From Salvia splendens (lineage: Eukaryota > Streptophyta > Magnoliopsida > Lamiales > Lamiaceae): a stretch of 64,000 bases of DNA. Of the stretch, positions 1 through 9,927 are shown one piece after another (position 1 is the stretch's first letter; each line of letters opens with the position of its first letter). The stretch lies in contig NC_056050.1 in NCBI RefSeq assembly GCF_004379255.2, positions 20,019,514-20,083,513 on the forward strand, in the 5' to 3' direction. Made by a program: the position numbers and the translations under genes. The notes below the pieces were generated by a model. That model made no database searches. It saw only the letters and a program-made list of their open reading frames with translations, and was not told the origin of the DNA.

Positions 1-1920
1 TAACCGTCTCATCTCTTAACTATTTATGGGTCCCACTGTACTTTTCACTCCATCTCTTAACTAAGAGACAGCACCTGCAACCCTCCATCTCTTATCCGTC
101 TTTTAACCATCTCATCCCTTAACTATTCATTCAATTTCATTTTTATTTTTATTTCCAACGAATTCAATTAATAAAAACACACTTCATTAAATAAAATAAA
201 ATAAAATTACAACTTCAAATTCTAAAAAAATTTAAAAAACACATAATTAAAATCCTAAAAAAATATTTAAAATACATAATTTAATTTCTTCTGCGCACTC
301 TACTGGTTGCCAAAGTTTGCCCAAATGTGCTCCATTAGATCATCTTGGAGTTGGGCGTGAGCGGTAGAATCACGTGTCATTGCCCGAATAGACAACCGGT
401 CTTGCATAGACGGATGCACTCCACTGCGAGGCGGACTACTTGCGGTAGAGCTTCCCGGGGTTTCAGGGTCGAACCAATTTCCCGCCTCAGGTCCTTCGTC
501 GGCGACAATCATGTTGTGCAAGATTATGCACGTATACATGATGTCGACCATATTCTCCATAAACCACGTACGAGTCGGGCTTTGATAATGTTGAAGCGAG
601 CTTGGAGAACCCCGAATGCTCTCTCCACATCCTTGCGAGCAGCCTCTTGAACGTCTTCACGAAGGTTGGCCACTTCGGATAGATGACGTCGGCAAGATAG
701 TACCCCATTTTATACTGCCGGTTGTTAGCGATGAAGTTGATGGCCGGCGCTTTACCATTCAAAACTTCGGTGAAGAGGTCGGATTGGTTGAGCACGTTGA
801 CGTCGTTGTTCGATCCGGGGACCCCAAAATACGCATGCCAAATCCATAGCCGGTAGTAGGCAACGGCCTCGAGTATAACAGTGGGGTGAGTGCCTTTGTT
901 GCCGCTCATGTATGACCCCCTCCACGCCACAGGGCAATTCTTCCATTGCCAATGCATGCAATCGACGCTGCCAAGCATCCCGGGGAATCCGTGCACTTCT
1001 TCGTGAAGTCGGAGCAGAAACTGACAATCTGCCATGCTTGGCTTCCAGAGAAATTCGTCGGTGAAGGCTGCCCGGACGCCTTTGCAGAAGTTTATCAAAC
1101 ACATTCTCCCAGTGCTTTCCCCAATATGCAGGTATTCGTCGAACACATCCGTCGTTTGTCCAGTAGCAAGCTGACGGATTGCTGCAGTACATTTCTGCAG
1201 CGTCGTGTGACTGGAACGGCCAACGGCGTCGAACCCTTCTTGGAAGAACTCTTCCCGGGCTGCCCATACCGGGTTGTCACAAAAGTAGTCGCGTACCAAC
1301 CTTGCGGCGGCTTCCTCCCGGTTACGATGGATGTAAGTCCGTGATCGCCTTTGAGGCGCCGCGGCTTCCTCTTCCTCCCGACGTCGATCTTCTGCTAGCG
1401 ATTCTTCCATTATTCGATGCATTTGCTCAAATGGATCCATGAATGGATCAAATTTGGGAGAAGAATAATGTTTTGAAATGAAGAATGTAGAGTGTTTGAG
1501 TGAGAATAAAGAGTTTTTTTTTGGATTAATTTGTGGGAATGATTTGATATTTATAGAAGTGATTGGGGGCTTAAAAAAATTCAAAAAAAATAAAAAAAAA
1601 TTGTAAAAAACGGCTATAAACGGCTAGTATATTTTTGGGATTTTTTTTCGAATTTTTTCTGAATTTTTTTAAAAATCAATAAAAAATACATTTTCAACAG
1701 AAATAAATGACGCTCACTCGCTGGCCGGAGAGTGGGCGTCACGGACGAACCGCAGCTCGCCACGTCGCCAACGTGCGTGGCGAGACAGCTCGCCGAGTGT
1801 CTCTCTGCGACGAGTTACGGGACGGGATGGGGACGAGATGGAGCCCGCAACACTGTCTCGCTGCCATCTCGTCTCTCCGATACTAGATAGGAACCGCAAC
1901 GAGACGCGTTGCGGATGCCC
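1..1920 (-). mobile_element. PIF/Harbinger DNA transposon, one end outside the window
   Basis: The right edge reads GCGTTGCGGATGCCC followed by TTA at 1921. On the minus strand this gives a terminal GGGCATCCGCAACGC, a Harbinger-type inverted repeat with a 3-bp TTA/TAA target. It matches the terminus of the second copy at 54794. Positions 1-130 hold the subterminal CATCTCTTAACTATT motifs, so the other end lies just left of the window. The transposase relic (300-1584) reads on the minus strand. A GC-rich stretch at 1710-1915 forms the 5' subterminal region and is unlike the AT-rich surroundings. Basis: termini and motifs are seen; the family assignment is established knowledge of PIF/Harbinger structure. 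Confidence 0.8.
300..1584 (-). pseudogene. Harbinger transposase (HARBI1/ALP1-like nuclease), frameshifted
   Basis: The longest frame runs from 1584 to about 650 and resembles the plant-transposon nuclease family related to HARBI1. The likely start is the internal Met at 1440 (MDPFEQMHRIMEES), typical of these proteins; the 48 residues before it look like leader. Two catalytic aspartates are visible, D208 in GSVDCMHW and D261 in GSNNDVNVL. The third acidic residue, in a DVERAFG motif, lies in another frame because of a frameshift near 650. A second frameshift near 580 moves the reading frame to 300-560 (CIILHNMI, GNWFDPE, then the C-terminus). About 25 residues expected after DNPVW are missing compared with the 54-kb copy. 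The protein cannot be made in one piece, so the copy is not autonomous. Confidence 0.8.
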
Positions 1921-1923
1921 TTA

Positions 1924-2328
1924 ATAACAAGACACCTAATTTTGTAACCAAATGACATGATAAGTTTGGAGATGAGCATTAATTGAAATGAATGGCTGCA
2001 GATATTTCATCATCATCAATTTTGTGATTGGCCAATTTGTATTGTCACATAATTTGTCTCCCTACATTGAACAGCCTTATATGTTGGCCAACAGCTCGGA
2101 CAAACCACAACCAAGTGATCTAATGCAAGACTTAAATTATACTACTCCATTATAGAGATTAGATAAAAGAAATTATGGTTAGAATTACATTTTTGTTCAA
2201 TTAATAAGAATATAATTTTGATTATTAGTTTTTAGCTCGATTAGCCCTCAATCCGAGTAGGATTGACCCGAAATTTGCACAACTAACCCCGACTGGTATC
2301 CATATTTAGAAGTGTCTCGTGATTAATA
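1924..2328. other. Intergenic spacer
   Basis: AT-rich DNA between the Harbinger end and a Stowaway MITE. No reading frame, RNA gene or recognisable repeat was seen. Confidence 0.5.
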
Positions 2329-2579
2329 TTCCCTCCGTCCGCGAATAGGAGTCTTGTTTTTCCATTTTAGTCCGTCCGTAAATAGGAGTTCCGGTTTACT
2401 TCTACCATAAATAATAATAGGGTCCCACGTTTCACTAACTCATTCCACTCGCATTTCATTTAAAACGAATATATACAAGTGAGACTCATATTTCACTAAC
2501 TTTTTCCACTCATTTTTCTTAACAATTCTTAAAACCCGTGCCGCCAAGAAATGAGACTTTTAATGGCGGACGGAGGGAT
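2329..2579. mobile_element. Stowaway-type MITE
   Basis: The ends are TTCCCTCCGTCC and GGACGGAGGGA, inverted and flanked by TA on both sides (2327-2328, 2580-2581). Length is about 250 bp and there is no coding capacity. Ends and TA targets are as in Tc1/mariner-derived Stowaway MITEs. Confidence 0.85.
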
Positions 2580-2718
2580 TATTAGACAACTTAATTATGT
2601 TTTTAAATTTAGGGCTCATCCATTTTCCAATATTGAAAGTGTGTTGGCAGTCAAAAAGTACTCAAAGAAAATGCCAATCGCCTATATACTGCGTATCTAT
2701 AAAATGACTCATGCGTAG

Positions 2719-2993
2719 AATTAAAAAAAATCAAATAAACAGTCTCTACAAAAAAAGTAATACTCCATATACATAAAAAATAATATACCTAAGAGAAATT
2801 CATACCACAACTATTCAACTAATTTATAAGAAAATAATATAGGAAGTAAATAATTTAAACTAAAAACGAATTAAAAAAAATCAAATAAACAGTCTATACA
2901 AAAAGTAACAAATATATACGTAAATATAATTTACCTAAAGGAAAGTCATACCACAACTATTCAACTAACTTATAAGAAAATAGTTTAAACTAG
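2719..2993. repeat. Tandem duplication of about 150 bp upstream of the OXS3-like gene
   Basis: Two imperfect copies share AAATCAAATAAACAGTCT, then CATACCACAACTATTCAACT and TTATAAGAAAATA, starting near 2727 and 2877. The second copy ends about 40 bp before the predicted TATA box at 3034. Confidence 0.75.
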
Positions 2994-3033
2994 GGAAACA
3001 TATACCTCCATTTTGATCTCGTCATTACTACTA

Positions 3034-3042
3034 CTATATATA
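3034..3042 (+). promoter_or_regulatory. Predicted TATA box of the OXS3-like gene
   Basis: CTATATATA lies about 140 bp upstream of the predicted start codon at 3176, a spacing that fits a plant core promoter with a short leader. Prediction only. Confidence 0.45.
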
Positions 3043-3175
3043 CACCCAATATTGAATATTCAACACGCACATCCAAGATTATAAAACCCAAAAATGTGAT
3101 CTTCGTTTTCTTGAAATATTTTATTTGGGTTTTTGGTGCAAACAAATATGCCTATAAGAGCGATGTGCAAATTCG

Positions 3176-3689
3176 ATGTTGAAGATGAGAATGTCTTTGG
3201 AGATGAGAGGCTCTCTGAGGAAAGAAGAAGAAGGTTCTTGTGCCATGGAAGATTTGGAGGAAGCTTTGCCAGTAAGGTTGGTTTTTGGGTTTTTAATTTA
3301 AATTAAAGATGTTAGTATTTTTTTTAATCATAGTATAGTTGTTTTCCTTGAATTTTGTGAGTTCTTGAATAGTAGTCTTTGATGAATTCTTGTAAGATTA
3401 GATGTGTGAAGGTGTAGATGGTGATGCAGGAGGGGGCTTTCGAGGTTCTACAACGGGAAATCGAGGTCGTTTGCGAACCTAGCCGATGCATTCAAGATCA
3501 AAGACATTGGCCAAACCGGATTATTTCCACATCTACTACAAGATGAGGAAACAGCGCAAAAACATGCTCGCGCCCAGGGACGATGGGGGCGCCATATCAA
3601 AGAGGCCCACGACCTCCGCCACCAATTTGGCTTTGGCTATGAGCAACTCGGAGAGCGAATGCAACTCTCCATGCAGCTCAATTGCGTAG
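3176..3689 (+). pseudogene. OXS3-like (oxidative stress 3) protein, two exons, one-base frameshift
   Basis: Exon 1 (3176-3276) ends MEDLEEALPVR. Exon 2 (from 3430) opens with RGLSRFYNGKSRSFANLAD. Joining at AG|GT...CAG|G restores a phase-consistent Arg codon. The hallmark of the OXS3 family, [K/R]RGLSxFYxGKSxSFxxLA followed by a KPxxxxxxK basic stretch, is present. The basic part (KPDYFHIYYKMRKQRK) lies one frame over, after an apparent extra A at about 3506. As written, the first frame instead continues to a stop at 3764-3766 with an unrelated tail. OXS3 proteins are nuclear and chromatin-associated and act in heavy-metal and oxidative stress tolerance (family knowledge). The upstream ATG at 3150 is out of frame. 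The gene may be a recent pseudogene or may contain an assembly error. Confidence 0.7.
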
Positions 3690-4001
3690 AGAAACTATGT
3701 TTAACCATAGGCGGATCGAAATTTTGCATAGCTCAACCCATTATTTACTCAATTTTATGCATTTAATCGACCATATTTGTTCAATAAATATGCTCGATTT
3801 TTTAATTAATCAAGTACTATAAAAATTTGCTGTGGAATCTAAAAAACATAGTGCATTGGCATTGAAAATTTTAGCTCTCATTTGATATGGAAGAGTGTGT
3901 TTGTGCTACACTTTCTACAGAGTATGCCAATGAAGATGACAACAATTTCTAAAACAAGAATCTATCCATGAAGAAAACAGACTACAACTTTAGAGGGAAA
4001 T

Positions 4002-6687
4002 CTAGTATTGAAGAAATCGGTACCGCAGGAACTTTTCTTCCTCGGGTTCAAGCAGATATAGATGATCCATAATCGGAGTAAACTTCGAGCCGATTATCTT
4101 CACAACCGGATTTGAGTGACCTTCCAGAAATTCTTTGTTGATCTGCATAATAATTGATCAAAAAATGTGTTACTGAGGTGAAAACATCAACTGAAAAGCA
4201 GCACCAAACTCTTGTTGCACAAAATCTACAGCATCTGATCTCCTCTTTCAATCATGTAACGATACAGCAAGTCGTTGAACTCGTATCCAGCTAGAATACG
4301 ATTAAACATGGCATGGTTTCAAAATTCAAACTCATGAGCTACAAACAAACCTACAAATTATTCTGCTCATACCTGCGTACAACCAAAGATTTTGAGCATC
4401 TTCAGCGACGAGCAGCTATCAACAATCAATCCAAGACCCTCATTACTGATTTTGCGACACCATGATACATCCAGACTCACCAACTTTCTTGAGCATTTGG
4501 CGAGTGACAGGGCAGTATGGGGTCCGACCTACCAAATTTAACGAGTTGGACACAAGCATCAAAGGGAAAACAAAAGAGAGGGCTGATTCTTGATAAAGAT
4601 ACCTTTACAATACTATTCAGAAAAAGTTCTAACAATGACTCTCCGGAGCTTTCTAGAAAGGCTGCCACAGCTACATCACTACATGGAGACGATCAGCCAT
4701 ATCCAATTACTGATGTAAAGAAATATGTTTGAATATGCAAGAATCTTTAATCCACAACTTTACACGAAACTGAAAATTCAGAGGTAATACAGACCTGAAT
4801 TCATTGCGACAAAGTTTGAGCTTTTGAATTGATTTACAACCATTGGCAAGATACTCCAGCCCCGAATCTGTCAACTTATTCAGGTTTGAAATGTCCAGCG
4901 AACGCAAATCATCACAAGTTGTACCAATGATTTTGAGAGAGTTATCAGTAAGTCTGCTGCAGTCAGTGTGAAGTAGACGAATGTTAAAACATAATCAAGA
5001 AAACAGATCAGCAAGAGGCGCTTACTAACTAAATGAACTCACTTGCAATCAGAAAAGTCGAGATCCTTGAGAACTTTACCGCAAGCAGAAGCAGTGACTA
5101 GACCATTCACAAATTGATCATTTATAGTACGCATATGAGCAACAGATAAGACTTCCAAACAAGTGAACTTCTTAAATGCAGGTAGAATCTGCATTGCGTC
5201 AATTTTATTGCACTCGTCTATGTATAACTCCCTCAATTGTGATCCCAAAACATCAGCTATACAGTTAACAGCTGCAGAGGTTAGAAGGGTGCACTGACCC
5301 AAATTGATAGACCGCAGTAGAGGTGCTGACTTAACAAGGTTTCTGAGCCCATCGTCAGATAAACCACAGGCGCCTCTAAGGGACAAGATGGTCAATGTAG
5401 GAAAACATTCCTGACATTTGTTTAATATGTCCTTGAATGCAATATCAAGCATGCATTGGCCACATAGATCAAGTTGAAGCACCTGCTAGCACATATCACT
5501 GTAACTAATTTTTTCCACCATGATAATCACATTGGCATTAGCAGTAGGTGAAAAAACATAACAGGAATGAGTAGGAGTGCCTCAGGAACACATATAGGAA
5601 ATAAACAGAGAATTCCACAGACAATCCTTATTTGAATTCTCGATTAGATAGAAGTATGAAAAAGCTCATAAAACAACACCAATATTAACGGCAGCATGGA
5701 TCAATAGCCTCCCTAACGGCCCCATCAGAAAGAATCTAGTTTCACAATGATCTATCAGCAAAATAACGAAAACAAACAATCTACTTCGAAATCGAGCATG
5801 TCGTTAAATTCAATAGTGGTAAGGTGTAGATATAATAAACTATTGGTGATCATATTCCAGAGTCCATAACTGTATTTAGGCGATTTATTAAGTTTCTGCC
5901 ATTGCCAGAGGAGGCATAATGTAAGCACTTGAAGTACAGAGGTAGTATGTTCAATTCATCACCTATCACGGGCCACACCAGCAGAGTAACAACCATTACC
6001 AATTCAGTCTTAGAGAGAATATATATGATGAGGATGAGGATGGCCATATACATATACAAATGTGAAAAATATGCGTATGGAAGTATCATTAACACAAAGC
6101 TTGTTAGGATTAACCAAAGATTACGTGGTTCGATCACAGAAGGATCTACATTCATAGACGAAATACGGAATGTTATATCTCAAGAACAACCAAGAACCAA
6201 ACCACAATACAAATCAATCACTCAAACTAATCTAATCACTCGAATGTATTCTGTCTATTAGTTACAATCAATTCAGCCACACTACCAACAAAGCTGATGA
6301 TGAAGTGATAAAAATGACCTGCAACTTTGTTGTGTCACAGTTTCCAATTGTGTGGTGAAACTGCTCTTGAGTTAGCCATGAGCAATTCTTGACGCGTATC
6401 TCAGTTGGAGATCTTTCCACCAGAAGCCTCAAAACAGCAGCGTTCATTGTGCTTTTATCGCACATTCTGTTAATCAGCCTTAGACGGAGGTTATCTGGAA
6501 TATTTTTGAGCGACGTAATTTCGTTGGGACATAAGGCAAGTACATTCAATGTTAGAATCATCAGCGAAGGAACAAAAGGTGCAGCAACGCTTTTTTCCGA
6601 GGGGATCCACTTGATCAACTCCTCAGGTGAGGATCTCTCTCTCACCATCTTTAGAGCATCAGCAAATGATTTCCCTGACGATTCCAT
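4002..6687 (-). CDS. RAD7-like leucine-rich-repeat protein (RNI-like), 447 aa
   Basis: Six exons on the minus strand: 6687-6319, 5482-5043, 4956-4795, 4678-4603, 4528-4373, 4142-4002. All have GT-AG borders and phases that add up to 448 codons including the stop. An in-frame TAG lies three codons before the ATG. Residues 1-40 are a leader. Residues 60-125 hold the family block SPTEIRVKNCSWLTQEQF, then come cysteine-containing LRRs (LSLRGACGLSDDGLRNL, LYIDECNKI, LDISNLNKLTDSGLEYL, LDVSWCRKISNEGL). The C-terminus carries the GHSNP motif. The best match from memory is the Arabidopsis At2g06040/At5g21900 group, annotated as RAD7 or rhp7-like, related to the repair and ubiquitin-ligase LRR subunit Rad7 of yeast. 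The acceptor of exon 3 could be three bases further on (4953). No clear F-box was seen. Function in plants is not established. Confidence 0.85.
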
Positions 6688-7382
6688 CTCTCTCTATTCA
6701 GATCAAGAAAACTCAAGATCGCAGCTTGAACCCTAACCAAAAATGATTTTCCACAGAACAGGCAAAGCACTTGCAATTATCAAAGTAAGGCAATGTCCAT
6801 TTGAAAATCAAAGAAGGAAGCAGGAAAAGGAAGAGGAAGTGGGGAATTAGGAGGATTGCGATGAGAAAGATGGTGATTGGAAGGAGCATGGGGGGTGAGA
6901 GGGGGTAATTTGGGGAATGTGAGATCGAAAATTCTTGTGCTCGCGATATGAATAGAGAAAGCAGCAGCTGTTGTATATATAGGGGAAGGGGAATCTGAAT
7001 TCATTGTATTTGAGATAGGGGGAAAAAGATTGAAAGCTGAGGAAATACAGATTGGTAGAGAGGGAGAGGGCTTATTGTCTCTGCTCTGTAATTCTCCCTT
7101 CTTCACAATGGAGATTACCACAGTCTCTGCTTCTATATATAAGTATGTGTGTATGTATTGTATTGATCATTATACACCATAAAATCTTCATTTATTATAT
7201 GTCAATGATGGTTTATAAAAATTCTTCATTTATTATATTAATGTGGAGTAGTATTTCTTATGTAAAGTGTAAACATTATAATAAAGGACAATTTTGTCAT
7301 TTCGAGCTCAAGTATCGCGTGGCTGCATCGCCAGAGGCAGCAACTGGATAAGAGTGGCCAGCTATCTCATACACAACCGCAA
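6688..7382. promoter_or_regulatory. Shared intergenic region of two divergent genes
   Basis: The RAD7-like gene starts leftward at 6687 and the plastid-protein gene starts rightward at 7383, so about 695 bp serve both. TATA-like runs occur at 6972-6980 and 7131-7140; the second reads nearly the same on both strands. A 113-codon frame on the minus strand (7121-6780) is CT-rich and low in complexity; it could be leader sequence of the RAD7-like mRNA but has no family likeness that I recognise. Confidence 0.45.
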
Positions 7383-9462
7383 ATGACGATCGCCGCCGCG
7401 GCACACGCTACCACCGCCCGATTCGCACTGATTCCAGGTTTTTCACGTGCCTCGAGGTCTAAGCGGTGCACAATTAGCACAGGCGTGAGGTGTGCATTGC
7501 CACCGCAGGCGCAGAGGATGATCGAGAGCAGACGATCGGTTTCTCTCTCACTTGTTTTCCTCCATTTCTTCTGTCTATCTAAAGGTGAGTTTTACTTTTT
7601 ATTTGTTTTAATTACAGTTTCGTAAACGTAAGTTTTTGCTCATTTTTTTGTTATACTGGATTCGATTAATATTGCTTGCAAATTCGCAATGCTGGATTGC
7701 AGATAGATATATGCAGAAACATTTTGTAATGTATCTACACTTGCGTTGCGATTGCACTTTTAGGATGGATTCCCTTTCGGAAGATCGATTTGATGAGTTA
7801 GAATTAGATGAAAAACTGAACATATTTACGTCGTTAGAATTAGCTTGATGAGGAATGAAATTATGCTGTAGCTCGACTTGATTAGTTAGAGAGGTATTGG
7901 ACTAATTTCATCAAAGCTGGATGTGGATTCATTTTTGTTGTTGTTTACTTGGTTTTGCTTTCATTGCTGCTTGCATCTTAGTATTGATTGAAGCTTTGAA
8001 ACCAACTGCATTTATGTTTTTTTATAATCATTTTCGATGATCACACCGGTGTTTCTTTGGTAGCGCAGATGCGTTGGCTGCAAGCGCAATGGATAAATAT
8101 GTCAAAAAGTATGAATGAATTTTCTCTCATTATGTATCTCTATTGTTCGTCCATTTGTGTAGTCTTACATATTGTTAGTGTTTTCTTTCATAGACTTGTT
8201 TCTTCTTTGAAGCTGCTAAGATATTTTCACCGGCTTGTATCCAGGAAAAGGCTTGATCCTCTCGAGGCTTATATACCTGCTGTTATATTGACTGGGTTTC
8301 AAATCATAGAATTAGGTAATCTCCTGTATGTTTTCTTTGATCTTCTAACAGATGAGACGGAGATTTTATTCGATAATATGCAGTGATTATGTACCCTTAT
8401 CCCTCCCTATTTTGGTTTTAGTCTGTCGTGCATCTATATTCACGTATTACTGGTGTTGTAGGACAATATCTTGAAGATGAACAACCTCAATTTCTTAGCT
8501 GCCGGAATCTCTTAAGATCTGGTCCTGCTTCATCTTTGCGTGTAAATATTCGAGCAGTGAGTGATTCATAGCAATATTCAGTCTTTTCACCTTCTGTTTT
8601 CATGTGATTTTTACTCATCGATTGGTTAGTAAACTAAAGTCATGCCCCTTATCGATCAACGAACAACACAATCTCAGTTTTGCACAAGTTTTTATATTCA
8701 AGACGGATGTTCAACCACACCCAAGATTTCACTTTTCTCAGAATGCCTCTGATGCTGGAACCAGCAAATATGCATTTGACAGGTTGATCAGTGTTTATGA
8801 TATTGCTCACTGTAGGTAGCACAGTATGCCTCTGATGCTGGAAACGGCAAATATGCATTCGATGAGGTTGATCAATGTTTAAGGTATTTTTCCCTTTTTC
8901 AACAATAGAAGACCATGCTATATTATTATATCCATCCTACGCGGGACAATCAAGTTACCTGTGAACCAACAATTTGCATCAATCTATTAGAAAAAGTCAG
9001 GGTTCAGTTACTGAGCTCATGTGTTTGCTGTCAAAGTTTGGCTTACACACACCGTTATATTGATTACATCATAGAGTAGTATTCATTTTTAAAGCTAGTT
9101 ATTCTATCGATTATCTGTAGAGCTCTAGAAGAACTTGATTCTCTTCTTCTGCGGGCATCAAGAAATGATTCAGGTTACTCGGTCGAAGCAATGAAAGCTA
9201 GAGTTGTTACCTCACTCGATGCACTGAACAGGTAAGTTCAATCTTAAGATGAGCATAACCATCAGCATATGAGAAATAAGTGGTCAAGTTTCAAGCTGAA
9301 GATCTAATACTTGCTTTTCTCCCGCTCAGCCTTCTGAAGACAGTTCCAGATGAGGTGCTCGACAAGGGAAAGGCGATGGCAAATGCGTACATGAATCCAG
9401 GTGAAGATACATCAACTGAAACGTTCGACCCCCAGTTAAAGAAATTGGAATCAATATTGTAA
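7383..9462 (+). CDS. Predicted thylakoid-lumen protein of unknown function (DUF7880-like), 7 exons
   Basis: Exons 7383-7584, 8069-8108, 8245-8315, 8462-8556, 8816-8883, 9121-9231 and 9330-9462 join in phase to a protein of about 238 aa. Residues 1-45 are Ala/Ser/Arg-rich like a plastid transit peptide. Next come a twin-arginine (ESRRS), a hydrophobic run (VSLSLVFLHFFCL) and an Ala-x-Ala site (KDALAA), which together predict Tat-dependent export to the thylakoid lumen. The mature part is helical and conserved: RKRLDPLEAYIPAVILT, LLRSGPASSLRVNIRAVAQY, LEELDSLLLRASRND, LLKTVPDEVLDKGKAMA. I recall it as a plant and algal family catalogued as DUF7880; that name is uncertain and no function is known to me. 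Exon 5 has a decayed duplicate just upstream (8739-8797). The shift from exon 1 to 2 uses the second AG of TAGCGCAG, which keeps the frame. Confidence 0.8.
8739..8797 (+). repeat. Decayed tandem copy of exon 5
   Basis: This stretch matches exon 5 (8822-8881) in most positions: CCTCTGATGCTGGAA is shared, then AGCAAATATGCATT. It has a one-base deletion after TTTGAC and lacks the first two codons. A usable AG (TTTTCTCAG) precedes it and AGGTTGAT, a possible donor, sits inside it. It looks like a local duplication that is probably skipped by splicing. Confidence 0.75.
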
Positions 9463-9927
9463 TCTATTTTTGATTTAGCTCTCAAACATTGAGGTTCCAA
9501 CTGTTATACTTTATTGGGGTATGGAAACCTATTTCACTCCAAAAATGTTGTACAGCATGTTTTAAATTATTTTCACCTATAGTAGCAGTAGAAATCACAG
9601 GAAACAGCCGTGTTAGCTTTATTCGTATTTAGTCGATAAACCAGACATATACATGGACTCGACAAGTTTAATACTATATAGCAACACTATAATCAGAGTT
9701 GAGAAACGGTGATGGATAATGGGAAATGACAGTGAAAAGGTTGAATACATTAAAAACCATACAGTAGTCACACACAACTAAAAATAAACCTATAATATAT
9801 ATTCCATATGGCGAAGCAACCTAATATATATACTAAGCCCTAAGAAAGACAACTCGCTATATACACTAACAAGGCATGATACTATTGTTTCTCTATTAAT
9901 GTCAATGTCGTATAATTTCTTACGGCA
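9463..9927. other. Convergent intergenic region
   Basis: The plastid-protein gene and FBL15 converge here, so the stretch holds their 3' untranslated regions. No other feature was seen. Confidence 0.5.

Noticed and set aside
3150..3184. ATG at 3150 as the OXS3-like start
   Set aside because: It is out of frame with the MEDLEEALPVR exon; its frame gives no family motif.
6780..7121. 113-codon minus-strand frame as an extra exon of the RAD7-like gene
   Set aside because: Low complexity and no family likeness; an in-frame stop sits just before the accepted ATG at 6687. Kept only as possible leader.
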